Positions 30,599-57,246 are shown, numbered from the stretch's first letter. The stretch: 64,000 nucleotides of DNA from Drosophila pseudoobscura (GCF_009870125.1 NC_046679.1:31062001-31126000), one strand, 5' to 3'. Program-made: numbers and translations. The notes: a model not told the origin generated them from the sequence alone.

Positions 30599-33500
30599 AT
30601 GCAAAAGCAAGAGGAGGTCCTATCGCGCCTCAGGCAGATTTTGGACATATTTCTGCGCGATAACTTTTCCACAACCAACAATGTTTACTTTGAGAAGCTT
30701 CTAACGCACATAAAGGCTAAGGGTGAGGGCAAGAGTGTGTTTTTTTATGTACTATCTACTAATCAGAGATCTAATTTTGCATTCCACCACAGAGAATGTG
30801 TATGTGCTCCAGGCGCCGTTTATCATCGATTGGGTCGACAAATGCATGACCATGGTAATGGAGGACTTTAACAAAATCCATCCGAAGGTGATATCGTTCA
30901 TGTTGAATCTCACCAGCTACTTGGCGTCCAACGAGTGGATGATTGTGCGCCTCCGTGAACTGGATATTGTGGGCAGGTGAGTCTCCTACCCAGAACTGGC
31001 TCCGTTCTAAACCATCTCGTGCAATTACCTTGCAGAACCATTACATTCCTGAAGTCGGGAGATCTCCAGTTTAGTCCGTCAATCAAACTCGGAGGAATAC
31101 GGCTGATGAAGTCCGTGGCTTGCTTCAGTATGGGTCTGGCATTCATGAAAATCCATCGCACGTGGACATTGCTGATTCAATACTCGAATAACGATCACAC
31201 GCTGTATGTGGTGCGGGAGGCCAGACAGGTGCTCTACGAGATTCTGTACAAGTCGTGCGACAAGCTGCACGACAAGGCTGTTACCCTGGAAATACTGGCC
31301 GAGATAATGAAGCCCATTCATGATAATCTATACAAGACCACTGATCCCGAGGTGCAGGAACGCATTCACATCAATGTGGATGACAATGAGCTGTTGCACA
31401 AGATATCGGCCACATTGGATCTGCTTTCGTACGTTCTGCAGCAGACGCTTGTGCACGAGGAGCGCACAATGCTGATCTCGCTGATGAAGGAGTATCACGA
31501 CTTTGAAATAACCATTTGGAAACTTATCGACATGACGCACAATCCGTACTTTATGGAAAAGATCTTCACCACACTGAGCAGCTACTACTTTGCCCTTCTG
31601 ACGCACGAGAAGCTGCTCAATCCGGACGTGACCGAGCCCCCCGAACAGTTCACCGACTTTGGCTTGTCCTTTTTTAATCTCATGAAATTCTTCATTACCC
31701 GAAGAGACGGCGTCGGTTTTGTGAAAATGGCCGAACTGAATCATATACTTTGGAAGAAGCTTGGCGCTCGTGCCCCCAAGGAGATCATCATCCAGCATGA
31801 ACGAGTGTCGTTTGAGAATCAGTTGATCCTCTTCCATATGCTGCCGTTGCTGTTCTCCATGAAATATGCCCAGAGGCAGGCGGACGAGGCTTCTCGCACT
31901 GAACTGTTTGACGCTTACGTTCTGAAATTAATGGAAATGTCGTGTGAGCAGACCTTCCGTATGTGCTACAGTATGCGCGATGCATTCTTCACGCCCGAAG
32001 GTGTGGCGGGTGGTCTGTTCACGCCAGAGTTGGCCAACAAGTGCATACACAGTATACTCTCTCTGGAGCATGTGCTGGACCGGGAGCAGGCCATTACCGT
32101 GTGCCAGGCATTGCTGTATGTGCTCCGCGAGGTTGTGGCCCTGAGTGCCCTCGGCAATTCGGGCCAGGATGACTGTCACAGCGTTAGTAGCGCGGGTAGT
32201 GCTGGCAGCATCTACCGTGATCTTTATCCCCGCGGCACGGAGTTGGTGGTGAATGATCCCAAAGTTCTGCATTCCGTCATGGTCGGCCTGCGTACGCTGA
32301 TCGAACGCTTCAAGATCACGTGGAAGGAGTCGGTGGAGACGATTGGCCTGGTCAATTGTCTGGCATTTGTGCTGGAGAACACCAACATGGATGCCAGAGT
32401 GAGAATATAATGAAATATTCCTTATTTGAGGACAGTTTCACTTATTGTTTCTGTATTTTACAGTGCACTGTCCAGGCGTTGAAGCTCGTGCAGCTGGCTG
32501 TGGAGCATTTCCTGTCGCCGAACATGGCTCTGCTGGTGGACAATCTGCAGGGCTCTGCCTTGGTTTGCCTGGGTCCCATTATTGTCAAGCGTATGCATGA
32601 TACCACGTGGGAGGTGCGTGATACCACGCTGGAGTTGACCACCTCCATAGCCAGCATTTCCCGTATCAGTAGGTTTCCACCAGAAAAACTATGATCAATT
32701 ATTTATAACAATGATGTATTTGCTTTCATGTAGAGTTTCCCGCCTTTCAGCAGTTTCTGATTGACGCAAAGATACCTCCGATTGTCTACGAAATGGCCAA
32801 GAATGATTCAGAGAGCTATGTGCGCGCCTCAGCCTTCAAATGCCTGTCCCAGATGGTGTCCATCAATCTGCTGTGGGAGAATTGTCTCAGTCAACTTGAT
32901 CTTGTGGTACGATAGTGATCTTTTTATTCCCCTAGACGTTTAACATCCTCTTTTGATCTGCTTCAGGATCATCTACTGTATGTGCTGTATCGCGACAACG
33001 ATGATCTGGTGCGTGCAGAGGCCGTAAACACTTTGATGAAGATCTACGAACATCGCAAGATCCACCAGAAGTACAAAAATACACTCTTCTCCACCCTGAA
33101 CTACTGCGTGGTCGGGGATCATCATTCAGAGGTGAAGCTAAATGCTCTGGTTTTCTGGCGCAGGGAGTTTTTCCGCCAGTTCAGCAACCAGGGCATGATC
33201 GACGGAGTCTTTCCCACAGTGACCTTCTCCAAGGAGCAGAAGAAGATTGTTACTCTGACGGAGAAGGAGATTCAGACGAGCATTGCAAAAGTGTTTGGGG
33301 AGGTGCAGCAATATGGTTACTTTGGCATCATCATTAAGTGTCTGCGCGAAGAGGTTTCTGTGGAAGTGCTGGAAATCATTGTACGAGGCCTCAAATTAAT
33401 GAACGAAAAGTTCGAGCGTTTCAAGGGCATTATGGAGGAGGTTGAGTTGAGGTCGCCACCCCCGAGTGACGAACAATGTTCCTCGTTTACCTTTAAACCT

Positions 33501-33863
33501 CAGGAGCCAACGCCACACTCATCATCTGGACGTAGCTCCCCTATGAACCCCAACAAAGCGGATGAGATTATCGAGGGTATATTGAACTCGCAGGATGCAC
33601 AGCTGCTGGAGACGGCCTTTCAGACGCAAATGCAAATCAACGACGAGGATGACGAGAAGCGGCACTTGGACGAGTTCTACTACAAACAGTTTGCTATGCC
33701 TTATCGAAAATTCCTTGTGGAGCTGAAGACAATTGACTTGGATAATTTGATTAAACAGCAAGAGGAGCGGTTTGAATGCATTGAGAACTTTACATCCCTG
33801 CTGGATGATATTTTGTGTGCGATAAAGCATGATGATGCGAATATTATTTCCGATTGTTACTAA
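30599..33863 (+). CDS. Brat1: BRAT1-like HEAT-repeat protein, Integrator endonuclease partner
   Basis: Six exons: 30599-30722, 30793-30976, 31036-32398, 32464-32668, 32734-32906 and 32967-33863, 981 residues. The protein is almost wholly alpha-helical with HEAT/ARM-like repeats, for example [11 protein letters not shown] and [20 protein letters not shown]. The N-terminal pattern [12 protein letters not shown] and the overall plan resemble human BRAT1 from memory. The chain ends NIISDCY. BRAT1 is known to bind INTS11 and, with WDR73, to keep the Integrator endonuclease inactive until it is delivered to the nucleus; its C-terminal tail reaches the active-site zincs. An acidic/serine-rich insert lies around residues 855-885. 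The D. melanogaster counterpart is, I believe, CG7044. The start codon in AAACAAAATG is the first Met and lies about 345 bases from a promoter-like block. Confidence 0.72.
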
Positions 33864-34167
33864 CTTGCTGGTTAAGCTGCACTGTTAAGCGAGCTAGAAG
33901 TGTCTTTTCTGAAATAGAAATTATTTTTTAAAATATATTTTTGTATGTCTACATATGAAATGAAATTTCATTCCGAAGAAAGATCGGATAATAATAAAGC
34001 AAAGCACCGATTAAATTTAAATATTAAAAAAGATTACAATTATTTAATTATGGCGCTTGCGTAAATCGATATCATTATCGGAGGGGCCTGTATGTGAATT
34101 GTCCTTGTTCCAACAATTTCAATTGACGCGCTCAAAGAGGGCCTAATTGAGAGTTTATCGGTCCCTT

Positions 34168-34233
34168 GCTCTCTTTGAATTGGTTGAGGCTCTCTTTTTC
34201 GCTCTCTTTGAATCGGTTAAGGCTCTCTTTGAA
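34168..34233. repeat. Imperfect tandem repeat of GCTCTCTTTGAA units
   Basis: GCTCTCTTTGAATTGGTTGA starts at 34168. A shorter copy is at 34189, a near-identical full unit at 34201 and a fourth partial unit at 34222. An inverted CTCAAAGAGGGCC lies just upstream near 34131. The CT-rich core resembles GAGA-factor sites on the minus strand. Confidence 0.7.
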
Positions 34234-34329
34234 CGTTGTATAGGCCAGAATCATACTTCGCAGCATGTCTTCAAATAACAGCAACATTGACGTGACACCA
34301 TGCGACTGTTTTTTGTTGAACTTTTTTGT

Positions 34330-34690
34330 TTAAACAGCGTTTTAGTCAAAATACAATAAATGGGAGTACTTGAAAGTAGTTAGTCTTGAGCAAAATTTCT
34401 TCATCAATGGCATACAATTATGTGGGCAGAGTTAAGAATCTCATTAAGCCAGCATTATTCAACTGAATATCAAAATTGAGCTATTGGAACGATTACTGTC
34501 TTCGGTTTTTTTGTTTGACCTTTTTCGCTAAAACCTTTTTTTAGCCAAAATCCAATAGAAGTAAGTATTTAAATTAAATCCGTCAAGTATAAAATAGGTT
34601 CCTAAATTGTATAAAATTAGCTGGGCAATGCTGAGAGATCTATATATCCTGTAATATTCGACGGAATATCAAAAGCGAGGAATATATATA
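34330..34690 (-). repeat. AT-rich composite repeat, copy 3, inverted
   Basis: The minus strand shows the familiar order GATATTCCGTCGAATATTAC, CTAATTTTATACAATTTAGG, AAAAAGGTTTTAGCGAAAAA and GGTCAAACAAAAAAACC. It is a shorter, inverted relative of the copies at 11.9 and 28.4 kb. Confidence 0.65.
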
Positions 34691-34699
34691 ATAGAACTT

Positions 34700-34811
34700 G
34701 AACTCGACAGTATATTTACGGTATATTTTTAAAATGTGACGGTATATTTTGGTATATTTCTGATTGTCGATTTTGATCTATTTCAGCTTTATCGAGTCCG
34801 CGGTCACACTG
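34700..34811 (+). promoter_or_regulatory. TATACC-repeat plus Motif 1, candidate RhoGAP93B promoter
   Basis: TATATTTACGGTATATTTTT and GGTATATTTTGGTATATTTC lie 50-90 bases before an exact GGTCACACTG at 34802-34811. The RhoGAP93B initiator ATG is at 35467, leaving room for a 5' UTR of about 650 bases. A M1BP-type promoter is likely; the TSS is not determined. Confidence 0.6.
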
Positions 34812-35466
34812 AACTGGACAGAACAGCCGCGCGTCGACGACGAAAACAAGAAATACAATTTTTAATATTAAAACTTAACGGAGGGCGGATTTGAAAGAAC
34901 GGCTGCAGACCCAAAATGACTAATATAACTTAGAGTTGCCAAAAACCTAGTAAACAGTTTCATCAGAATATTTATTTACTTGGTGCAGCGGAAGGCGGAT
35001 TTGTTCGAATGATATTCTCCTGAGTAGGCGGTGCAACATAAATATTTCAAAAATAACAAGAAACATGCAGTTGCACAAACGAAAAGCAAAGCGAAAATAT
35101 GGCCTGTAAATTATGTCATAAATGTGAAAGTGTTTTCCAGTTGCATTGCAACAACAAATGCAACATCGTCCACGGCACGCATGTGAAAAAGGAGTGCGAG
35201 TGGGTAGAAAAAATCAATTGAGAAAGAAAAATTGCATTTTCGCTGCCGCCACCAAAACGAAAATAAGTGAAAAAATAGATAGATATATATATTAAGTGCG
35301 TTCGTGAGTGTGTGAGTGTGTGTAAGGAAACAAGCAGAGTCAAGCAGCAGAAATAGCAAAAGGAGACACAGCAGCACCAGAGAAGACGACGACGACAACA
35401 ACAACACCAAGAGAAACCCGCCGCCCCATCAGTCGACAGAGCGGCCAGTAATAAAGAGGAGAAAAA

Positions 35467-49046
<13,580 letters not shown>

Positions 49047-50060
49047 AGAAAATACACCTACTACCTACCTACCTACCTATCCGTATATGTAAACGTTATT
49101 AACCTATCCTAACATTACTATCCACCAAAAATCTTAACTGAAACTTGAATTTTTGTATCTCTACAAAACGAGGAAACGATGAATCTTAACTCCTACTTTA
49201 AATAATTTTGCTACTCGAATTTTCTCACTCTAATTGCTACCAAAACTCGAATTTTATTATTATTTTGTACTTGTATTGTCTAGGCAGCTTGTTCAGAACA
49301 AACAGCAGCAACCACACTCGAAATACTCGAAGAACTTGCAACAAATAGTGCTTTTTGAAACCAAAAAAAAAAACTTAAAGAAAAACAAAAAGAAACGAAA
49401 GAAAAATGAAAATAAGATATCCAAACTGTTAACTCAATGTGTGCATGCCTAGTTATGTGTCAAATTGTAGTTGAATTAATTTAATTTGCATTTTGAATTA
49501 TTGTTTTTACTTTAAATGGAATTTAAATCAAAGCAAAAGCAAAAGCAAACCAATACTCAAGCAAAGCAACTCTTAACTCTCAATAAAAATAAAAGCAAAC
49601 CTTGAACCACTTCTTGCAGAAGCATATAAATAGTTCTAAAATAAAGATAAAAGCTAAAGATAAATATAAATATTAAATCAAATAACAAATCTATATATGT
49701 ATGTATGAAATTATGGAGAGAAATACAGAAAGAGAGAGAATGAGGAGTGAATCAAATGCAATAAGAGGTCAATGATAAAACTGCTTATAAATTACATTTG
49801 CAGCCAACGTAGTGCTATATACGAAATATTTATTCAATTTGCATAAAAATAAACACAATTAAATTAAACAAAGTATCCGTAAATAAACCAATAAACAAAT
49901 TGTTCAAATCCAAAACCCAATTACAATGGAGAACAACAAAAATCAACTGACACAAAATCTATACACATAAATATATTGTATGGGAGAAGAGCAAGTTTCG
50001 AAGGTGATCGAATAAAGTTATATATGTATAAATTAAAGAAGCCTCCAACGGAATGGAAAA
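49047..50060 (+). other. RhoGAP93B 3' UTR and downstream AT-rich region
   Basis: Begins with a CTACCTACCTACCTAC microsatellite. Several AATAAA-type poly(A) signals follow, for example near 49580, 49640, 49850 and 50011. The 3' end cannot be fixed by eye. Confidence 0.55.
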
Positions 50061-52578
50061 TATTAATTCCCGCCTTATCTACTCCAACCAGCACACATGC
50101 CTATAAGACGGACACATTATAAATTCAGGCAGCTCTTCCTTGGCCACAATTTATGCCCAATTTTGAAGTCATTTCGAACCGTTTGTCTCCTGATAATTGC
50201 TAATAATTTAGCGTCACTTGACGACCTAAAGCCCCCCACAGCCCTGGGCACCTTATCAATAGAAAGACAGTGAAAGAGACAGGGAGAGGAAGAGAGCTTG
50301 TACGCCATCAATGCCTCGTAGCCCAAATACTGCCTGCCATCTACCAAAAAATATTTCACTATTTCCATATACCATGTGCCATGTATTTTTGTGTGTGCGT
50401 ACAGCTCTTGTTATCAGCCTTCATTATTCATTATGTTCGTTTAATTTGGCTTCAAGCACAAAATTGTTTGTAAATGGCAGTTATAGCTTTACCATTGAGT
50501 GGTACCCAACCCCCACTCAAACGATTCATACATGTATCGATAGTTCTGAGTACCCACCTCACATTCACCTTGTGATTTATCAAAATATGGCCGCGTGCTA
50601 AATAATATATCTTTTGGTTGCTTAGGCCTGTATGGTGGGGTTACACAAATGATTCGTTGATAGCCAACATTCATCTGAGGATATCGATTTGAGATGGATC
50701 AGAAATAGTTCAGAGTATAATTTTCTTTGATACTGCTATAAAAAGATGGAACTTATCTAAAACTTTAAAAATAAAATACCCTTAATTATAAAAGTCTTGC
50801 AAATAATATTTCCTTCGAATATTTTGCTTATTTTTTCATTTTTTTCTTTCCGAATCGTAAAGATTAAGTTCCCCCAAAAATATTAATTGGATATTCTCGC
50901 CCCTTGCTTGATAGGAGTACAAATTTTATTACTTGTTGGGAAATCGGAAGATATGAATAGAGTTCCCTGAATGTCGTTTCATATAGAACCCAACCTCTAT
51001 TTAAACAGTTGTGTGAACACGTTCTTTTATTATGAATTTTGGTAGAATCATAAAAATTTAATCGGCAATCGATTGCTGATATTTCATTGCCTGATTCAGC
51101 CAAAGACCACCCATAAAAATCTATTTGTAAATTGGTTAAATCATATTTAGTTCCTAAGGAACACTATCGGAATGAAATCAAACCAAATTGAGTCATTGAG
51201 CTAAATCTTTATAAAGAGGTGAGCCATTCCTAAGAGTGAGTCTTGATTCCTGAGTGAAAGGTGTTGCATCGTGTGAAATGAAAACATGGGGATAGTCTCA
51301 TCTCCACCCCCTCTCCTCCTCGTTCAAAGTACAGCCAAATTATCTAGAAGATACACATGGGTTTTTTTTGGGCAGCGACCTGGAAAACAGAATCATAATG
51401 GTATCTATCTGGGGAAACTGTTGAATCAACAGCAATAACAACAATTAGAAGCATTTATAGACGCAGTTTGGTTTGCTTTTTTTATCGCCAAAGCAAAGGC
51501 CGAAATCAAAAGTAATCCATCATCTGGGAGGCTTTAAGGGGGAGCCCGAGTGCGAGTACAGCTGATAAGGTGTACACCTCTATTCTGCTTACACCCCCAA
51601 AAAATACAAAATAAACACAAAACCCTCTCGGGAATTCAGAATTCTCTCAGCGAATAGAACAGTTATACAAACGCCTACAATCAAAAGAAAGAGAGCCAAA
51701 GAGAGATCAGATCCGAAAGCGATGGCTCCTGCCGTCGAAGAGAGGCGCCAAAGGAGGAGGTAAAGGAGCTACTCTCTTTTAATTTTAATTTGTTTACAAC
51801 AACAATAAACCAAAAACAAAAATAAATACTATCTCAACAGTAGTACAACGAGGAGAAACGAAGGAAAAAGTGCCGACGCAGTCCGATTCTGATAACGGGG
51901 TGATTAACAATTACTCGATCAAACGCACCGACCCGCACAGGAATTGTCGCGATTTGAGGTGGGTTGGTGGCCGGCAGCACCCGTTAGGGGTGTTGGAGTA
52001 TGGGGGCTTTGATTTATATGAGTGCTGGGATCGGATCGCCGCCCCTGATTGGGTGTATACAGGGTCTCAATACAGAGCGGGTATCGCCCGTTGTCGGAGC
52101 TGTCGTTGTCTGCAATTGGAAATTGGTGGAATTGGAATTGGAGTGGAGTGCCATCGAGCCATTGGAGCGCCGCGAGCACCTCCTCTTCAACCACCAACCA
52201 CTATTCCCTTATCAATCTGATGGTAGCGCGCTGGGGCATTATCTATATCGGTTTCTCTCTCTCTCTGCCTCTGCCTGGGTCTGTGTGTGTGTGTGCGTAT
52301 ATCATATCTACATACCGCTCTATTATTGTTAATATTGATATCTACCCATTAGCACAACATTATATGTACAATCTATTATATTCTGTGAAATCAGATTTAG
52401 TACAATTTATTGGGCCCTGGCTCTGGTGCTGGGCCTTCTGCTGCCGGTTTCTACTGTTCATCAATTAGTTCATCGCCTGCGGCCAACGCATTCGCTTCGT
52501 GTCTGCGCCCCTCGTACCTTCCGATCGTTCGGTGCTCTATAGGGATACGGCTCCGATCCCAACCTTAACACCTTCATC
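50061..52578 (+). other. Intergenic and 5'-UTR region upstream of HHEX
   Basis: No gene was seen. A candidate spliced non-coding leader lies at its 3' end. Possible donors are AGGAG/GTAAAGG near 51760 and TTGAG/GTGGGT near 51958. Acceptors are CTCAACAG at 51840 and a site near 52465. Confidence 0.4.
51722..51890 (+). promoter_or_regulatory. Possible spliced upstream ORF in the HHEX leader
   Basis: An ATG at 51722 opens MAPAVEERRQRRR, reaches a donor at 51761, and would splice to 51841. It then continues SSTTRRNEGKSADAVRF and stops at about 51890. It does not join the HHEX frame. It is either an uORF in the 5' UTR or a chance frame. Confidence 0.25.
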
Positions 52579-55500
52579 ATGGATATTGCTACCAAGTCAA
52601 GCAAATCTTCCTTCTCCATAGACAACATATTGGATCATAAGACGCGAGCGAGTCACAGTCCCACCGCCACAGATGCCGCAAATCGAACGCAATCGCGTCG
52701 CACCTCTGCCCACAGTCCTGTGGCGGCGACAACATCTGTGGTTACCATACCCAAGGCAACCATGGCCACTGCATCGCCACCCACCACCACATCGGGACCG
52801 TCCATCTATGATATATCCCGCGAGACGGTCGCCGCTCAATATGCCCTCAAGAATCTGGAGTCCAGTCAGGTGTTGTCGCCCACGACGCTGCGCTTCAATC
52901 CCATCTATCCAGATCCCGCCTCGTTATTCTACCAACAGATGCTGAATCTACAGAAGAATCCTTCGCTCTTTATGCCCCACTTCCAGGCAGCAGCCGTTGC
53001 TGCAGCAGCCGCCGCCCAACCGACAGGCTATTGTGATCAATACAGTCCGTTTGCCATGGACTGTGAAGGTGAGTACAAGTAGGGGATCACAGCTACTATA
53101 ATATAATATAACATACTTACTATACCATATACGTATGGTATGCATAAAGGATAATGAAGGTATATATGGGATAACATGGAGGGGATACATATATCAGAGG
53201 CTAGAGAGGATAAAAGGTGGAATATTCCTAACTGACGATCTCTCATAGATATTTAGAAGAACTCATGTAGCTAAAGTTCCTTATGGGAAACTGCAAGATG
53301 TTTATTCCGATGGGATTCATAAAGAATTTAGGGATCTTCGAGATTTTCTAAATGGAATGTGAAGAGTGACTAAAGTGGCAACACTCTTCTTACAAGGTGA
53401 AGAAAGGATCTCACAAGGATTTGCTGGACATATCTGGGACGTCTATATTCCATATTCCGTATATAATTTAACATTTCCAATGTGAGACTTCCCTGGGTAA
53501 AAACTTTCCCCTGGGCATTTTAAATTTTAAATTCCCAATTTCTGAGGTCCACCCACTATTAGCATTCGGTCCTAGATAATTGTGAAATACCGGATATGAG
53601 TCAGAGAGTTCGTATCATATATCATGAATGAATGAGCGATACAATTATCAATTATAGGCTAAACATGCTGATAAATGTAGCAACTTTATAAGTACTACTA
53701 CATTCATAAACAAGTGAGATGTTAATCCCATCAAGATATGAGGAAATGTGTACCTGAAAATTATGAATAGTTTAGCAAATAAATGAGGCAACTTTGGTAA
53801 GGTCTTAGGAAATTACAAACACAAATTTCTGTTGAACTTTCACACAGAGTTAGCCAGTTTTTGTATATCTCCAGGGATTAAAGGGTAACCCCTGAGACAG
53901 TTCCAAGTTCAAGTCAATGAACTTGATGGATAACAAGCCCATAGTAAGTAATCCCTGACATATGGAAATTGATCGACCTTGATGGGAACAAGTCTGAAAA
54001 TTATGTTAAAGTCCTCATTGAAATACAGTCTCAACCGTTCAAAGTCCAGCACTGTTCAATCTACCAATAATATTACAATGAGGATCCCACACAAAATGGG
54101 CCATAAACATGATAAATGTGTGTGCCCTGTGGGATGTTTGTCAAAGTCAAGTGTTGGCGCCAATGCCACTTGAAATCTAACTTTCTCTCCCCATCTGACT
54201 CCCCCCAGTTGCATTCTCAGTGCAGTGTAACGGTAGAATAACAATAACCCCACCCACCTTTTGAGAACTCAGCCAGAAACCAGGGGAAATTGTAATATGT
54301 ACTGATAAAGTCGCCGCCCTAATTCTACCCCTAACTCTGCCACCCGTCGGGAGTGGACAAACATTCCAAATATTTTTTCGGGGGCCTTATCAAAATGACA
54401 AATATTTGAAATTGAGGTGAGAGCCGATCAGAAGCCATAAGAGCTGTGCGTTCATATGGGGTATATGGCATCGCTGGGAAACCAAGTGACAACTTTGGGA
54501 CTATCTATGGGGGATTAATGTGTCTGAAATCTTCTATAGAATTTGAATAACTATAAAGCAAAACCAGAAAAGGCTTTACTAAGATTAACTATCTATACAT
54601 ATAAGAAGCTATGGGAAGGTTTTAAACAAGAAACAAAGTAAGCTTCATATATAGGTACTCTATGGCTCCCATATACTATGACTGCATAGAGTTTTTTTTG
54701 GGAAATGATAAAGAAAAAACCTACACATAATAAAGATTTAATAAGTCATCAAGTGATTCAATAAACTGAATCAATCGATTTCTTTGATACAATAAACTGA
54801 ATTACTTGGAATATGATCCATTCAAAGGTATTGATTGGACTACTTTTGAATTATTTCTGCTTACGGAATAGCAATTATTCTTTTGCAATTTCATTCCTTA
54901 AGGAACTACACTTTCTTTTGGATGGCCTCAACTTTTATAACTTCCAAAATCTATATACATATATCTCTCAAACTTTCTAAATTGGTAGAGTATTCTAGCT
55001 TCGGTCTGACAATTGTGGACTTTATTGAACCATTCACATTCCCATTTCGATTTCCGATTTGTGTTTGGCTTATCTAAACGAAAAATGCTATTAGAGGCGA
55101 TTAATAGGCGCTGTCCATCATCTTCTTGTGGCGACAATTGCCATTTGATTTCGATAAGCTCGTCCGTTGACGACGCTCGTCCGCCGCCCCCTCGGGGGAG
55201 TGGATCGGTGGGTGTATGGCTCGACAAGTGCTTGATATGATTTGGTTTTTTTGACATACACATTATAAAATAATAACAAATTCAATTCTCAACGAGTGAC
55301 AAAAAAAAAAAACAAAACAAAAAGCCACCCGTCTACGGGGTATGCAGTAGATCTTTTTTTAGAATGGGTTAGATGTAGACCAGACCGTAGGACCGGAGCT
55401 TATCGCGGTATACGCCACTTAATAAAAATAAACGTTAATAAGCGTATTTGTAATGATTTAAATTATGAGCTCTGTTTATTTTTATGACACTGCAATTTCC

Positions 55501-57142
55501 ACAATATATTGGCAAATGGACATAGGTCCTATCTTTGATACGTGTCTAGGGTTATGAGGTAATTGAGTCCCAAAATATTAGATTAGATCAGAATTATTGA
55601 ATGAGCGCAATTTAAATCTTTCGACAAGTGCGAATTTCCGTTACGTCAACAGCACAGAGAGCGTCCACCCCACTCTGCGGCAGTGCGTTATCAGCCCACT
55701 CGAGGTCGTACCATCGCCATATACTCATACGAGTGCTCGTACAATCGGATTGCTTGTCGGGTGGTAGCCGAACCTCAATTACCAGCAATAGATTCCGCTC
55801 AATAGCCCCTGGGACATACTACCACACACTCGTATATGGAAAGGGAGCCGAAACCGAAACCGAAACCGCACTCGTACTCGTACTCGTACTCGTACTCAAT
55901 TTCTGATTTCATTCATTTCGCAATGGCGACCAAAGTTTTCAGCCCACTTACAAGTGGGCGTTGACATATTCCCCTGATACTGATACCGATACTGATATAT
56001 ACTCCAATACACATGTATAACTTGGAATAGTTGTGTCTGATTGCTTTGATAAGAGCTGTTCGACAGAGTGGGACGCAGATAGATAATGGGGGAATCGGTC
56101 AATTGGAGCGACCAATCGAAATTGAATGAGTGTTCCAATTTATATCTAAAAGATAGCTAGCATTTTTATATCAAACAGAAGTTGTTTCTTTCAAGAGTCA
56201 CTTTAAGGTTTACAAGGAATTTTTGCATAGATATGGAATAGGTGTAGCTTCAATACACATATACCAAAGGTGTAATTAGGGTGACCTAATCGATCAGATG
56301 ATGAATTTTGTGCTGATAAACCAGACTGGAAATTCAAAGAATCATTTACGGAAATATTTCTGTGGGTTGGGGATTCTAATAAAAATAATTCGGGTATTAT
56401 ACGAATATATCCATCGAGTATTAAAGAAATTGTTAAAAGGATTTGATAAAAATGTGTTTTTCGAAAGATCAGAAAGATATTTGTGGATATGGAAGGGTTT
56501 TATATAGAACTAAGAACTAGAACAGATACTTACCTTTCCCTAAGGTATTCCCTTACTCAAAATCGTACCTCAAATCTTCTCTCAACTCCAACTAAAACCT
56601 TCCATTTCTCCGCTCTTTCTCCCTCTCTCTCTCTCATAGGCTTTCCCAATCCGGCCTCCGCTGCAGCCGCTCTCTACTGCAATGCCTATCCGGCGGCCAG
56701 CTTTTACATGTCCAATTTTGGGGTGAAGCGCAAGGGCGGCCAGATCCGATTCACGTCCCAGCAAACGAAAAATCTCGAGGGCCGTTTCGCCAGCTCCAAG
56801 TATCTGTCGCCCGAGGAGCGCCGCCATCTGGCGCTGCAGCTGAAGCTGACGGATCGTCAGGTGAAGACCTGGTTCCAGAATCGCCGAGCCAAATGGCGGC
56901 GGGCTAATCTCACGAAACGCAGTGGGTCGGCAGCCGGATCAGCAGGAGCCTCCTCAACGGCGCCCAGCTCCAACAGCAGCACTAGCTCCGCCTACGGCAC
57001 AGCCCTGACGTTGAGCAGCCGTCGGAGTGGCAGCGGCCAGCAGAGCGACGAGGAGGACCGCATGTATCTGTCGGAGGATGACGAGGACGACGATGACGAG
57101 GAGGAGCCGGCGGAACCATTAGCCGACCCCTTGGTCAAGTGA
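52579..57142 (+). CDS. HHEX: HHEX homeodomain transcription factor
   Basis: Two coding exons, 52579-53068 and 56640-57142, 330 residues. An Eh1-like repressor motif FSIDNILD is at about residues 12-19. A Ser/Thr/Pro-rich arm and an alanine run follow. The homeodomain (about 193-252) starts KRKGGQIRFTSQQTKNLEGR, has YLSPEERRHLA and ends with the helix-3 motif KTWFQNRRAKWRR. KGGQxRF and YLSPxER are typical of HHEX rather than other homeobox classes. The C-terminus is acidic (DDEDDDDEEEP). HHEX proteins are repressors in endoderm and blood lineages of vertebrates; the fly role is less known. The phase-1 junction creates Gly164. The gene ends 104 bases from the convergent dmrt93B stop codon. The D. 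melanogaster counterpart is CG7056. Confidence 0.9.
53069..56639 (+). other. HHEX intron 1
   Basis: 3.6 kb, AT-rich and without a gene. Simple repeats GAAACC and ACTCGT/ACTCGTACTCGT occur at about 55847-55900, just 3' of a conserved-looking GC-richer patch at 55620-55840 that could be a regulatory element. The acceptor is preceded by a long CTCTCT tract. Confidence 0.55.
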
Positions 57143-57246
57143 AGCTCGTGGATTGGGATGGGGGGGACTTACTCATAAGATAGTTCAGTTTATAGTTTAG
57201 ATTAAATAAATTTATTTCAATTAGCATAATGGATGCCTAGTGGACC
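57143..57246. other. Shared 3' region of HHEX and dmrt93B
   Basis: Only 104 bases separate the two stop codons. AATAAA at about 57206 probably ends HHEX, so the transcripts of the two genes likely overlap or end back to back. Confidence 0.6.
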
